DNA of 64,000 nt from an uncultured Neisseriaceae bacterium (GCA_945267035.1 CALYOS010000004.1:1-64000); one strand, 5' to 3'; positions 9,975 to 20,316 are shown, numbered from the stretch's first letter. Numbers and translations: made by a program. Notes: a model not told the origin generated them from the sequence alone.

Positions 9975-10962
9975 TCATTTGGTTTTATTTGAAGCAATTT
10001 ATCATATTTTTAATCAATGCTTGAGTAGTCAAGTCCTAAATATTCGACGCTTTAAGCCTGAGAGAGCCTAGTGTTGGATTAAGCTTAATCCACGGCTTGT
10101 TGTGCGTAGGCAAAAGTTAAAGCTCTGAATATGCGATGATTTCTATTTAAAGTTACGTTATCGCAAAAATAAGCAGACTCAGGAAAGCGAATGGCTGAAA
10201 GTGATTTAAAATTAACTTACTCAGCAATTAACAAGGCTCAGAAAATTTAAATACCATGAAATCATAATGATACAAATCTGAAATTTGACTAGGACTATTT
10301 ATCATCCTGTTTTACCCTTAAAAAACTTGATGCCAGTACTGAAGATTATTAAATAGAAGTATAAATATTAGTTATGGATTACTGTGAATGAGGATTCGGA
10401 TGATTTTATTGTTTATATTCTTTCTTTAATAAAAATTTATTAATATTTATGCCAGCTTGGATCAATAACTTCATTAATAATACCCATATGCAATTTTGGT
10501 GCACTGTAAATGCAAATGGATATTCTGATTTATTCTGCCTTAGTATCAATGTTGAAATACCTGATATTTTTTTCTTGTTTAGCTGCTGAAAAAAGTTGGG
10601 CTAATCAATCATGGCAGCATGAATAGTAAATTAGACGAAACAAGTTGAAGATTGGTGCATTTACTGTGGCATAGCAATTAAATTTATACCGTGTTAGTAA
10701 GAGTTGGCTGGTATAAATAGTATTTAGAGATGGCATAGGCAATTCCATTTTTTAAGGGAATTAGCTGTACTAAAGCATTCTTCTGGTCAATCTACAATTT
10801 CGTAATGATTTATTCTCCGCAAATTGCAAAACAGCCTTTCCTATATCTAAACAGTATATTTTGCTGCTGAACTGCATTCATGGTTGTTAGCAGCGGTTTT
10901 CCTAGCCATTCGTAAGGTATTACATGCATATGATATTTTGTTTCTTTATCTAGCTATCTATT
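9975..10962. other. Intergenic stretch without a recognisable gene
   Basis: Almost 1 kb between the rplC promoter and rsgA holds no convincing reading frame on either strand. The only distinct element is an 18-base perfect palindrome, TGGATTAAGCTTAATCCA, at 10075-10092. rpsJ and tuf would be expected here in related genomes; no remnant of either could be read. Confidence 0.6.
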
Positions 10963-11850
10963 TTACCCGCTTAATTCATTGGTGATATTTTGCAAAAACT
11001 GAAGTCTTTCCTGTTTGATTTTATGTTCCTCAACAGCTTGTTTGATAGCACATCCTGGCTCTTGGCGATGACTACAGTTATGAAAACGACATTTGCCGAT
11101 ATAGGGACGCATATCGGGTAAATAGTCGAGTAAATTGGTTACGTGCAAATGGTGCAAACCAAAAGCTTGCAATCCCGGCGAATCGATCAACTGACTATGA
11201 TCATCCAAATCATACAGCTGGGCATGAGTAGTGGTATGGCGACCAGAGTCTAACGCAGTCGAAATATCACCAACTCGCGCCTGATTATGACCAAGTAAAG
11301 CATTAGTTAAAGTTGATTTACCCATGCCAGATTGTCCAAGCAATATGGCGCATTCGTTTTGTAAACGCTTCCGTAATTGGGTAACATCAGCTAAGGCACT
11401 GACATTAATCAGATCATAACCTAGACTTTGATAAAATTTGAATTTATCCAACCATAGAATATTTTCAGACACATCTGCTTTATTTAAAACAATTAATGGC
11501 TTAATTTCAGCTGCTTCAGCGGCCAATAACGCACGCTGGAGTAGCATTTCGCTTGGCGTCGGCACCGCTGCTAACACGATCAAGATCAAAGTAACATTAG
11601 CTGCAATAAGTTTGCTACGAGTAGCATCCTGCCGATACAGCAAGCTGTGCCGAGGCAAATAATCTTCGATTACAACCTGTTGTTCATTAATCGGATTGAT
11701 ATGAACCCGATCACCACAGGCGAAATCAATTCTTTTTTTTCGTGTGGTTGCCTCATAGATATTGCCTTCGTCGGTACGGACGATAAAACGTCGACCAAAA
11801 CTGGCAATAATTTGAGCGGTAGTTAATCCATTTTTGGACTGTTGTGCCAT
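10963..11850 (-). CDS. rsgA: Ribosome small subunit-dependent GTPase RsgA
   Basis: Late 30S assembly checkpoint GTPase. 295 aa with the circularly permuted GTPase order: an N-terminal OB-fold, then G4 (NKAD, about residue 122), then the P-loop GQSGMGKST (about residue 175), then DSPGLQ. The C-terminal zinc site CRFHNCSHRQEPGC completes the family pattern. ATG at 11850. It stands alone, with gaps on both sides. Confidence 0.96.
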   Translation of the reverse strand: MAQQSKNGLTTAQIIASFGRRFIVRTDEGNIYEATTRKKRIDFACGDRVHINPINEQQVVIEDYLPRHSLLYRQDATRSKLIAANVTLILIVLAAVPTPSEMLLQRALLAAEAAEIKPLIVLNKADVSENILWLDKFKFYQSLGYDLINVSALADVTQLRKRLQNECAILLGQSGMGKSTLTNALLGHNQARVGDISTALDSGRHTTTHAQLYDLDDHSQLIDSPGLQAFGLHHLHVTNLLDYLPDMRPYIGKCRFHNCSHRQEPGCAIKQAVEEHKIKQERLQFLQNITNELSG

Positions 11851-12216
11851 ATTCGTGTGCTTTTTAAGAATCTGCGTTGCATTCTATCAAAATAAAAGGG
11901 ATCTATTTTATAATTAGCATTTCGGAAAAATTGCCGGAACAATACGTTTTATTAAAACCAATACATTAGCTTACCTAAATATTTTTTTCCTTTTCGCCTT
12001 GTTCGTCAACCAACTCTTTGGTCAGCAGTTTGTAGTTGTTAAATCTATACGCTTTTGTTTCATTTTAAATAATTTATTTCCATCGCAATGCTGAGGCTCA
12101 GCGAGAGGTTGTTAAATGATTTTGGGGGTTGAATAATAACCATAACCTTGTGGAACGTAGAATAGCTGCGGTGATTTAGGATTGAATTGCTGGATGTAAT
12201 CTAAATGACTGATTTA
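11851..12216. other. Intergenic region without a recognisable gene
   Basis: About 370 bases upstream of rsgA and beyond the BI-1 terminator. AT-rich with stops in all frames. No gene, repeat or clear promoter could be supported. Confidence 0.5.
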
Positions 12217-12250
12217 ATAAAAGGCGCAATGAACACATTGCGCCTTTTAT
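12217..12250 (-). terminator. Bidirectional rho-independent terminator
   Basis: A 15-bp perfect stem (ATAAAAGGCGCAATG, 12217-12231, with its complement at 12236-12250) and a 4-base loop, with A/T runs at the stem base that give U-tracts in both directions. It lies 29 bases after the stop of the BI-1 family gene and would end that transcript. Confidence 0.85.
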
Positions 12251-12278
12251 TAACTTGAGAATTGGCAGTGATAGGTAA

Positions 12279-12989
12279 TTAACGACGTCCGCCAATTATG
12301 CGTAAGAAGAAAATAAACATATTGATTAAGTCTAAATATAATTCCAGAGCACCAAATATCGCATATTTCTGCATTTGCTCAGGAGCAGTATTTTCAGCTT
12401 CTAAAGCCTCACCCATGGCTTTTAATTTTTGCGTATCGTAGATCGTTAAACCAATAAAAATCGCTAATCCGATATAGTTGATGGCCCAATATATTGTTGG
12501 GTTACGCAAGAAAATATTAACGGCAGTGGCAATAATGATGCCAATTAAGCCCATTAACAGGAATCCCCCAACACTGGATAAGTCTTTTTTGGTGGTATAA
12601 CCTAATAGGGTTGTTGCTGCAAAAGTACCTGCGGTAATAAATAGTGTACTGGTTATGGTTACAGAAGCAAAACGGACTAAAATTAAAGATAAAAATAATC
12701 CAGTTAGAGCAGAATACACTATAAATAATGCAGTTGCTGTTTGGGCACTAATCCGATTGATTAAAAAAGAAATAATCATCACAGCAGCTATCTGACCTAT
12801 CATGATACCCCAAAACATTAAAGGGTTATTTAAAATGGTATACATGACTTTGCCATCATTGATTGCCATCCATGCTACAACAGCGGTGGTGAGTAATCCA
12901 ATGGTCATCCATCCATAGGTTTTGGTCATAAATTTTTGCATGCCAACAGCTGAGGGGCTTTGGACAAGTATTTGATTATATACATTCAT
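12279..12989 (-). CDS. Bax inhibitor-1/YccA family membrane protein
   Basis: Inner-membrane protein of the BI-1 (UPF0005) family, 236 aa with about seven hydrophobic segments. In E. coli YccA modulates the FtsH protease; other members leak calcium. Family features are the N-terminal FMTKTYGWMTIGLLTTAV segment and the C-terminal IGLTIYDTQKLKAMG and GALELYLDLINMFIFFLRI stretches with conserved acidic residues. Monocistronic, with its own terminator. The exact role is not predictable from sequence. Confidence 0.9.
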   Translation of the reverse strand: MNVYNQILVQSPSAVGMQKFMTKTYGWMTIGLLTTAVVAWMAINDGKVMYTILNNPLMFWGIMIGQIAAVMIISFLINRISAQTATALFIVYSALTGLFLSLILVRFASVTITSTLFITAGTFAATTLLGYTTKKDLSSVGGFLLMGLIGIIIATAVNIFLRNPTIYWAINYIGLAIFIGLTIYDTQKLKAMGEALEAENTAPEQMQKYAIFGALELYLDLINMFIFFLRIIGGRR

Positions 12990-13294
12990 TAGAATACCTT
13001 ATCTTTATTAATCAAGATTTCCAACCAAAATCATTATTGAAGTGGTTATATTTTATAGGGTTTTCCAGCTTTTAATCTGCATCGTTATTGAACTGAGTTT
13101 GCTATTCAACACCATATTTAGTTTAATAAGGCACAAAAAGCAATTAGATTACCTGCAAATATCAGCATTAACACAATAAAATATATTTTAATTATAGTAA
13201 ATTATGGCGCTTATTTGAATAGTTCTTTTAAGTATACCTTTAAAATAAAAGTTATTTTTGGCAATCATCAATATGGTGTTTTTCTGATTATACT
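12990..13294. other. Intergenic region
   Basis: About 305 AT-rich bases between two leftward genes. It should contain the promoter of the BI-1 gene, but no unambiguous -35/-10 pair or coding frame was seen. Confidence 0.4.
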
Positions 13295-14590
13295 TTATTT
13301 ATGGCTTGCCTTTGCTTGGAGCGACTGTAATGCAGCAATACGCTCTTGAGCACCCGGATGCGAATCATAGAAGCGGGAATACCAGATATCGCTAACTAAA
13401 CTGGCAGCATTGGTTCGATACAACTTGGTCAGTGCCTGAATTAGATCACTGGCATCGGCATATTGAGCTGCAAATCTATCCGCTTCAAATTCATTCTTGC
13501 GCGACATGATGCTACTTAATGGTGAAAAGGGAAAGGTGAAAATAGGCAAAACCAACATAAATAATAATAAAGCCATCGCATGGCTAATTTCATGCACGCC
13601 TAACCCAAGATAAAATGCCGGCTGCGGCAGCAACCAGCCCAAAATGGCTAGGATAAACAAGCTGAGTAAAAAGGTGACGATCATTTGCTTAAGTACATGT
13701 TTATGCGCAAAATGACCTAATTCATGCGCTAAAACTGCTTCTACCTCAGCCGGTTGCATGTCTTTTAATAAGGTATCGAAAAAAACGATTCGTTTATTTT
13801 TTCCCAAACCGGTAAAGTAAGCATTGCCATGTCCACTGCGCTTAGAACCATCCATAACGAAGATGCCATCGCTATGAAAGCCAGTACGTTGTAATAATTT
13901 TTCGATACGGGTGCGTAACTCTTGATCAGTTAACGGCATGAATTTGTTAAATAAGGGCGCAATCCATTTGGGAAATGCCCATAACATAATGAGTGAAAAC
14001 ACCATCCACACCAACCATACGGCGAACCACCATGCTCCTCCAAATATAGGATGTAGCATTAGTTTCTGCATGATGAGTAATATGATATATAACAATGGCA
14101 CCCCAATTATGATAGCCAACAAACACCCTTTCAGTTGGTCTGCTATAAAAGTTTTCAAAGTCATATTATTGAAACCAAAGCGAGTTTCTAACCTAAAACT
14201 GCGATACCACGCTATAGGCCAACTCAAGACCATATTGACTAAAGAAAATAAGCCAATCAACACGATACCGTAAGCAAGGCTGTTTTTAACCCATAGTTGA
14301 CTGATACGCGCCAGTAAATCTAACCCACCACCTAAAGTGAAGATTAATAGAAGTAGTGCTTGAAAGATAATTTCATAACGAGCCAGCTTTTGTTTAGCCA
14401 AAGTATAGTCGGCTGCTTTTTGATGTTCAGCTAAAGTTACAGTATCAATAAATGCAGCTGGTACATGATTACGATGACTCAATACCATCTTACTTTGACG
14501 TATTGATAAGTATAATTGTCCAAATATGCTGATTACAAAAAAAACCAGAAATAAAATATATACTGTATGTGAAGAAAACTGAATCGGCAT
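13295..14590 (-). CDS. M48 family zinc metalloprotease (Ste24-like)
   Basis: Membrane-embedded zinc endopeptidase of the CAAX prenyl protease/HtpX-type M48 family, likely in membrane protein quality control. About 431 aa from the ATG at 14588-14590 (MPIQFSSHTVYILFLVFF); the frame is open to a TTG at 14641, but the ATG gives a normal N-terminal membrane segment. The zinc motif HELGH (in VLAHELGHFAHKH) is near residue 288 and the third-ligand glutamate is in NEFEADRFAAQ near residue 370. Five or more hydrophobic segments precede the motif, as in Ste24. Confidence 0.9.
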   Translation of the reverse strand: MPIQFSSHTVYILFLVFFVISIFGQLYLSIRQSKMVLSHRNHVPAAFIDTVTLAEHQKAADYTLAKQKLARYEIIFQALLLLIFTLGGGLDLLARISQLWVKNSLAYGIVLIGLFSLVNMVLSWPIAWYRSFRLETRFGFNNMTLKTFIADQLKGCLLAIIIGVPLLYIILLIMQKLMLHPIFGGAWWFAVWLVWMVFSLIMLWAFPKWIAPLFNKFMPLTDQELRTRIEKLLQRTGFHSDGIFVMDGSKRSGHGNAYFTGLGKNKRIVFFDTLLKDMQPAEVEAVLAHELGHFAHKHVLKQMIVTFLLSLFILAILGWLLPQPAFYLGLGVHEISHAMALLLFMLVLPIFTFPFSPLSSIMSRKNEFEADRFAAQYADASDLIQALTKLYRTNAASLVSDIWYSRFYDSHPGAQERIAALQSLQAKASHK

Positions 14591-14820
14591 AATTCTGAGC
14601 AATGATTTAAAAATCTCATTGTAACGAAATTTTATGATCAATGCTGAATAATCGTGTGAATAACCCTGTTATATCTGGACGATAACAATAATATTTGATA
14701 CGCTTTTACAGGAATTTCATCTTAATATTGCACAATTCAATTTGGCTATCATAAAGCAATAAGATTCCGCACCTAACAACAAAGCAAATCATTGAATTTT
14801 AATTTTGAATACTCGTTGAA

Positions 14821-15576
14821 ATGAATTATTTTTATATACTATTATTTTTTTATTTTTTATGCAGTTCATGTTTTGGACAGGAAAACGACAATTCAATAAC
14901 AAAGCCACCTTTCAATAAGACATACTCTATGGGTAATCACCAATATTATGAATACATCAAGATTTTGAATTCTAAACCAGATATATTTAATAAAAAACAG
15001 TTTGATAAAGATGCAGAATTAGGAAAGTACATTTATACAGACAATTTGGGAAATAAAGTCATCGAATCTGGTGGAGAGTATTTTAAATCAATTGGAAGAG
15101 GTGAATCTGTCTATGTACAAGTCACTATATTGAGGGAGAATCCTTTAATTTCATTATATAAAGAATTTTATCCAAATAGTATAATAAAAAGAAAGTCGCT
15201 GTATTTTTTAGATAATAATTCTATCGGTGTGACGCAACTATTTGATAAAAATGGGAAAATGATTAGAGAAATAAATGAAGATAAAAAATATAATAATATA
15301 AAATATAATGAGATTATTTCTTTTTTGATAAATGAAAATCTTTATCATGATCATTCTAAAGAGATGAAAGGAGAATGGTCTGCTACTTACATACCCAAAG
15401 TAAACAATAATCAAGATAAAAAACCATTTCAAAATAAAGATATTTGGATTATCAAGAATTTTATTTCTCCACCAACATTTGAACATATTTATTATATAGA
15501 TGCTCAAACAGGAGATATATTAAGTCATCTTTATAAGGGAAAAGAACTGATACAAGATAAAAAACTTCAAAGGTAA
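14821..15576 (+). CDS. AT-rich secreted protein of unknown function
   Basis: 251 aa, not recognised. The N-terminus (MNYFYILLFFYFLCSSCFGQ) is a hydrophobic signal peptide, cleaved probably after about residue 20; a lipobox is not convincing. The rest is hydrophilic, lysine- and asparagine-rich, and ends with a YYIDAQTGDIL stretch resembling the last strand of PepSY-like modules, too short to assign. Base composition is far more AT-rich than the flanking housekeeping genes and codon use is skewed to A/T, so horizontal acquisition is likely. It stands alone between an M48 protease and orn. Confidence 0.7.
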   Translation: MNYFYILLFFYFLCSSCFGQENDNSITKPPFNKTYSMGNHQYYEYIKILNSKPDIFNKKQFDKDAELGKYIYTDNLGNKVIESGGEYFKSIGRGESVYVQVTILRENPLISLYKEFYPNSIIKRKSLYFLDNNSIGVTQLFDKNGKMIREINEDKKYNNIKYNEIISFLINENLYHDHSKEMKGEWSATYIPKVNNNQDKKPFQNKDIWIIKNFISPPTFEHIYYIDAQTGDILSHLYKGKELIQDKKLQR

Positions 15577-16125
15577 ATAAAAACGATTAAAAAAAAGCCT
15601 TTTCAACAAAAAGGAACAGGAAAAATTTGAGTTAAAAATTATTTGAAAAATATGTTCGCAAACATAACTAAGAATTTACCTGACGATTTTTTCTAGATGC
15701 TCAGAATTGATAAACAATACATAAATTGAGAAAAAATCTATTTCAATGTTTTCTATTCAGCCGTAACCATTTCAAAACTTAAAATCTCTTTCTATCATTT
15801 TCTAATATGAATTTTTGAATTTGTAGAAAACATATGTATGGGCAGGCACAAATAAAAATTAATCGAATTATTCTGGTTACATATATATTAATTTTGAAAA
15901 TCTAAATAATTTCGGTTATGTAAAGAACAGGAAAGTTTGCCTCAAAATTTAAAACTTAACATTAATCAATGTCTGCAATTTACCGCGCCTTTCAAGATAA
16001 ATACTATTACTAAATAACAATGGAGGTTTAAAAAATTCATAGAAAGAATATGTTGACTTTAATCTATCAACCATTACAGAAAAAAGTTAAAATATTTTTT
16101 TATTGTAGATATTTAAAGACCCTTA
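15577..16125. other. AT-rich intergenic region
   Basis: About 550 bases of very AT-rich DNA downstream of the AT-rich secreted-protein gene. No coding frame or RNA gene could be supported. It appears to belong to the same foreign, low-GC segment and probably contains the orn promoter at its right end. Confidence 0.5.
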
Positions 16126-16674
16126 ATGCAAAACGCTAAAAATCTTGCTTGGCTTGATATGGAAATGACTGGATTAAATCCAGATCATGATCGCATCATT
16201 GAAGTGGCCATGATTATTACTGACTCTGATCTAAACGTTTTAGCTCAATCAGACGTATATGTTATTCATCAGCCTGACAGCATTATTGACCACATGGATG
16301 CCTGGAATACGGCTACACATAATCGTACCGGATTGGTTGCCAAGGTCAAAGCTTCTACCTTGAATGAAGCTGAGACAGAGCAAAAATTATTGGACTTTAT
16401 GAGTGAATGGATACCCGAGAAAGCGTCACCTATGTGTGGTAACTCCATCCATCAGGATCGTCGCTTTATGGTGCGATATATGCCAAGACTGGAAGCTTAT
16501 TTTCATTATCGCAATTTGGATGTATCCACTTTAAAAGAGTTAGCCAAGCGCTGGAATCCACCAATAGCGAAAGGGGTGACGAAAAAAGGAGCTCATCAGG
16601 CATTGGATGATATTCTGGAAAGTATCGAAGAAATGGCGTATTACCGTAAATATTTTTTAAAATTACCCGAATGA
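16126..16674 (+). CDS. orn: Oligoribonuclease
   Basis: 3'-5' exoribonuclease that finishes RNA decay by degrading diribonucleotides, cytoplasmic. 182 aa, DEDDh family: the first metal ligands are in LAWLDMEMTGLNPDHD (about residues 8-23) and the catalytic histidine and aspartate are in HQALDDILESI near the C-terminus. ATG at 16126. Gene length and termini match other Orn proteins. Confidence 0.96.
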   Translation: MQNAKNLAWLDMEMTGLNPDHDRIIEVAMIITDSDLNVLAQSDVYVIHQPDSIIDHMDAWNTATHNRTGLVAKVKASTLNEAETEQKLLDFMSEWIPEKASPMCGNSIHQDRRFMVRYMPRLEAYFHYRNLDVSTLKELAKRWNPPIAKGVTKKGAHQALDDILESIEEMAYYRKYFLKLPE

Positions 16675-16723
16675 TTTTGTATACTGTGCTCCTGTTTTTT
16701 TCCACCCATTACTGTAATCAAAG

Positions 16724-18382
16724 ATGAATCCTTTCTGTTCTATTAATCAGACCGCCATCTGGGCACAATTGCATCAGCACCAGCGCAGCACTCGGTTTTT
16801 ACACATGCGTGATTTATTTGAACAAGATCCAGATCGCTTTGACAAAATGCATGAAAAGTTGAATGGATTGTTGCTGGATTACAGTAAAAACCGCATTACG
16901 GAAGATACGCTGACATTATTGATTGAACTTGCCAATGTAGCTGATCTTGGTGGGTGGATAGAAAAAATGCGCTGTGGCGAAAAAATCAATATCAGTGAAA
17001 ACCGCCCTGTTTTGCATACAGCACTCAGACTTGAAGCCAATGCTGAGGTTTATGTTGACGGACACAATGTTGTGCCGGATATTCACGCTGAGCTGAAAAA
17101 AGCTTTTTCTTTTGCCGAATCTGTTCGCAACGGTGACTATAAGGGCGTAACGGGAGAAACGATTACCGATATTGTGAATATAGGTATTGGTGGCTCTCAT
17201 CTGGGTCCGGAAATGGTCACGTTGGCTCTGCGTCCTTTTCATCAATCAGGATTAAATATTCATTATGTATCCAATGTTGATGGCGCGAATCTCATGCAAG
17301 TTTTAAAAACCATCAACCCAGCCCGAACTGTGTTTATCATAGCCAGTAAATCCTTTACTACTCCAGAAACTCTTCTGAATGCGCAGGGGGCGAGACAATG
17401 GTTTTTACAACAAGGTTTTACTCAACAAGATATTGCGCGTCATTTTATTGCCATATCCAGTGCAACTGATAAAGCACAGCAATTTGGTATTGATGGCAAA
17501 AATATTTTTGCCATGTTTGATTGGGTGGGTGGGCGTTATTCTGTCTGGTCGACAATCGGCTTATCGGTGATGTGTGCAATTGGCAAAAAGAATTTCCAAG
17601 ATTTTCTTGCTGGCGGAAGAGCCATGGACGAACATTTCTACCATGCGCCATTACGACATAATATACCCGTACTCATTAGCCTGATCGGCTTGTGGTATCA
17701 CACTTTTTATCAAACCACCAGCCACGCCATTATTCCTTATGATCATGGCTTGCGCCGTCTGGCTGCTCATTTGCAACAATTAGATATGGAAAGTAATGGC
17801 AAGCAAGTTGGTCGTTATGGCGAGCATCTGGACTTTGATACCGGACCTGTTATTTGGGGGGAAGAAGGGGTTAACTGTCAACATGCATTTTTTCAGTTAT
17901 TACATCAGGGTCCACGGTTAATTTCCGCTGATTTTATTGTACCCATCAATAGCTTTTATCACGTCAGCACCCAGCATAAAGTTCTGGTGGCTAATGCCTT
18001 CGCTCAGACAGAAGCACTGATGCACGGCAAAACACTGGCAGAAGCTTATGCAGAATTAATGCATCTGGATAATAGGCAGCGTGATATTTTGGCACCGCAA
18101 AAGGTATTCCCTGGTAATCAACCATCAAATACCTTGTTATTAGACGAAATTAATCCATTTAATCTAGGTATGCTTCTGGCAATGTATGAACATAAAGTAT
18201 TTGTACAGGGTATTATCTGGGGTATTAACTCTTTTGATCAATGGGGTGTTGAATACGGCAAAGTTTTGGCAAAAAATATTCAGCCGGAACTGAGCGGGCA
18301 AGAACCGCTAAGTCATGATGCCTCTACTAATGGTCTTATTGCTTATTTTAGAAAGCATCATCATGACTCAAACTCTAATTGA
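16724..18382 (+). CDS. pgi: Glucose-6-phosphate isomerase
   Basis: Interconverts glucose 6-phosphate and fructose 6-phosphate, cytoplasmic. 552 aa, the usual length. Family signatures are FDWVGGRYSVWSTIGLS (about residues 265-281) and the C-terminal GNQPSNTLLLDEINPFNLG region. The substrate-binding SKSFTTPET stretch is near residue 208. Its last 20 bases overlap the start of pncC, so the two genes are probably co-transcribed. Confidence 0.96.
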   Translation: MNPFCSINQTAIWAQLHQHQRSTRFLHMRDLFEQDPDRFDKMHEKLNGLLLDYSKNRITEDTLTLLIELANVADLGGWIEKMRCGEKINISENRPVLHTALRLEANAEVYVDGHNVVPDIHAELKKAFSFAESVRNGDYKGVTGETITDIVNIGIGGSHLGPEMVTLALRPFHQSGLNIHYVSNVDGANLMQVLKTINPARTVFIIASKSFTTPETLLNAQGARQWFLQQGFTQQDIARHFIAISSATDKAQQFGIDGKNIFAMFDWVGGRYSVWSTIGLSVMCAIGKKNFQDFLAGGRAMDEHFYHAPLRHNIPVLISLIGLWYHTFYQTTSHAIIPYDHGLRRLAAHLQQLDMESNGKQVGRYGEHLDFDTGPVIWGEEGVNCQHAFFQLLHQGPRLISADFIVPINSFYHVSTQHKVLVANAFAQTEALMHGKTLAEAYAELMHLDNRQRDILAPQKVFPGNQPSNTLLLDEINPFNLGMLLAMYEHKVFVQGIIWGINSFDQWGVEYGKVLAKNIQPELSGQEPLSHDASTNGLIAYFRKHHHDSNSN

Positions 18383-18836
18383 CATCACCACTAAACTAGA
18401 TGAACTTGGACATAAAGTTACCTGCGCGGAATCCTGCACTGGCGGGTTATTAGCAGCCCAATTAACCCGATTACCCGGTAGTTCAGCTTGGTTTGAAATA
18501 GGCTATGTTACCTACAGCAATCACGCCAAAAGTCAACTTTTAAAGGTAAATGAGACCACCCTGAATCATTATGGCGCTGTCAGCGAAGAATGTGTACGTG
18601 AAATGGCACTAGGTGCTTTGATTGCCGCTAAAGCTGATTATGCTTTGTCTATTTCCGGTATTGCTGGTCCCAGTGGTGGTACTGCTGAAACCCCAGTCGG
18701 AACAGTATGGTTTGGTTTGGCGACAAAACAACGCATTAGTGCCCAACAACAACATTTCTTCGGCAATCGTGATGAAATACGGACAAAAGCGGTAGACTTT
18801 GCTTTAACACTTTTGCATAAATATCTATATCGTTAA
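18363..18836 (+). CDS. pncC: Nicotinamide-nucleotide amidase (CinA C-terminal family)
   Basis: Deamidates nicotinamide mononucleotide to nicotinate mononucleotide in NAD recycling. The ATG at 18363 gives 157 aa (MTQTLIDITTKLDELGHKV), the length of stand-alone CinA C-terminal domains; a longer frame begins inside pgi at 18315 but adds only unrelated hydrophobic residues. The motifs TCAESCTGGLLAAQLT and SISGIAGPSGGTAETPVGTVWF (latter about residues 100-121, shown in part) are diagnostic. Overlaps pgi by 20 bases. Confidence 0.93.
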   Translation: MTQTLIDITTKLDELGHKVTCAESCTGGLLAAQLTRLPGSSAWFEIGYVTYSNHAKSQLLKVNETTLNHYGAVSEECVREMALGALIAAKADYALSISGIAGPSGGTAETPVGTVWFGLATKQRISAQQQHFFGNRDEIRTKAVDFALTLLHKYLYR

Positions 18837-18898
18837 ATTTGACGTTTTTCACAGCCTCAAACCAAACCATCTTTTTTTCGAACATAGAAATAACTCAA

Positions 18899-18922
18899 AG
18901 CCAGTCATTTACATGACTGGCT
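18899..18922. terminator. Terminator between convergent pncC and amtB
   Basis: 10-bp perfect stem AGCCAGTCAT (18899-18908) and ATGACTGGCT (18913-18922) with a TTAC loop, located between the stops of two converging genes. The T-tract is weak, so rho-independent activity is likely but not certain. Confidence 0.65.
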
Positions 18923-18960
18923 ATGGTAAATATTTTGAATTTAAATCACGGCAATGAGCT

Positions 18961-20286
18961 TTATTCTATGCGTTCTCCGTGAATGCTGAGATCCATGCCT
19001 TGATGCTCTGCATCACGATCAATTCGTAGACCCCCGCAGATTTTAGCAATGCCTTGCAGTAATAGATAAGTGATTACGCTGCTATAAGCAATGGTGATGA
19101 CCACATCTTTAATTTGTGCCACTAACTGACTCAATATTGAAGCATCACCAGCAAAAATGGCATTGCTAAACAGGATACCCGTCAGAATTGATCCAACAAT
19201 ACCACCAAAGCCATGGATACCGAAAGCATCCAGAGAATCATCATAGCCAAATTTTCGCTTCAAATACACCGAGGCACAAAACGTGCCAATGGTTGTCACT
19301 GCTCCAATAATGAGCGCAGCCTGCGGTTCAACGAAACCCGCTGCAGGGGTAATGCCAACCAAACCGGAAATAGCGCCAGAGGCCAAACCTAGAGCAGATG
19401 GTTTGTGGCCAACCATTTTTTCGCACAACATCCAAGTCAATGCTCCTGCAGCTGCCGCTATCTGAGTCACTGCCATCGCCATACCAGCCGAAGCATCTGC
19501 CGCGCCTGCTGAACCAGCATTAAACCCAAACCAGCCAACCCATAACATTGCCGCACCAGTCAAAGTCAATACCATATTATGTGGTGCCATAACGTCTCGG
19601 CCAAATCCAAGGCGTTTACCAATGACTAAAGACGCGACTAAACCTGCTATACCCGCATTGATATGCACTACCGTACCACCTGCAAAATCCATTACTGGTG
19701 TTTTGGATTGCGACATAAAACCACCGCCCCATACCCAATGACAAATAGGCGCATAAACCAAAATGACCCATAGCCCAGAAAATAATAATAAAACAGAGAA
19801 TTTTAAACGCTCTGCAAATGCTCCGGTTACTATCGCTGTAGAAATAATGGCAAAAGTCATTTGGAAAAACATAAATACCGATTCAGGCACAGTACCCTCA
19901 CCATTGACTATGGTGGTCATTTCTCTAAACTTATCCAGTCCCATGCCATGTAACAGAAAGCGGTCAAATCCCCCAATAAAACCATTGCCAGGGGTAAAAG
20001 CCAATGAATAACCAATCACCATCCAAATCACGCTAACCAGAGCAGCAATAGCAAAACTGTGCATCATGGTGCCGAGCACATTTTTTTTGCGTACCATCCC
20101 GCCATAAAACAAAGCTAAACCGGGAATAGTCATGAATAAAACCAAAACAGCCGAAGTCATTACCCAAGCCGTGTTTCCACCATCAATCTGCGATAGTGGA
20201 CGCCACCAGCTATTCAGATCTGCAGCCAACACAGGTAAAGGCAAGATCATCATTGCCACAGTTAGAAATTTGCTCAATTTATTCAT
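18961..20286 (-). CDS. amtB: Ammonium transporter
   Basis: Inner-membrane ammonium channel of the Amt/Rh family, 441 aa. An N-terminal signal peptide (MNKLSKFLTVAMMILPLPVLA) is followed by eleven membrane segments. The twin pore histidines are in GGTVVHINAGIAGL and DAFGIHGFGGIVGS, and the phenylalanine gate region and the conserved C-terminal GLRIDRDAEHQGMDLSIHGE tail, where GlnK docks, are intact. The partner glnK directly upstream is a pseudogene, so post-translational control of this channel would need another PII protein (GlnB). Confidence 0.96.
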   Translation of the reverse strand: MNKLSKFLTVAMMILPLPVLAADLNSWWRPLSQIDGGNTAWVMTSAVLVLFMTIPGLALFYGGMVRKKNVLGTMMHSFAIAALVSVIWMVIGYSLAFTPGNGFIGGFDRFLLHGMGLDKFREMTTIVNGEGTVPESVFMFFQMTFAIISTAIVTGAFAERLKFSVLLLFSGLWVILVYAPICHWVWGGGFMSQSKTPVMDFAGGTVVHINAGIAGLVASLVIGKRLGFGRDVMAPHNMVLTLTGAAMLWVGWFGFNAGSAGAADASAGMAMAVTQIAAAAGALTWMLCEKMVGHKPSALGLASGAISGLVGITPAAGFVEPQAALIIGAVTTIGTFCASVYLKRKFGYDDSLDAFGIHGFGGIVGSILTGILFSNAIFAGDASILSQLVAQIKDVVITIAYSSVITYLLLQGIAKICGGLRIDRDAEHQGMDLSIHGERIE

Positions 20287-20316
20287 ATTCCTTCCTACTC
20301 ATCAATTGTGCGATTG

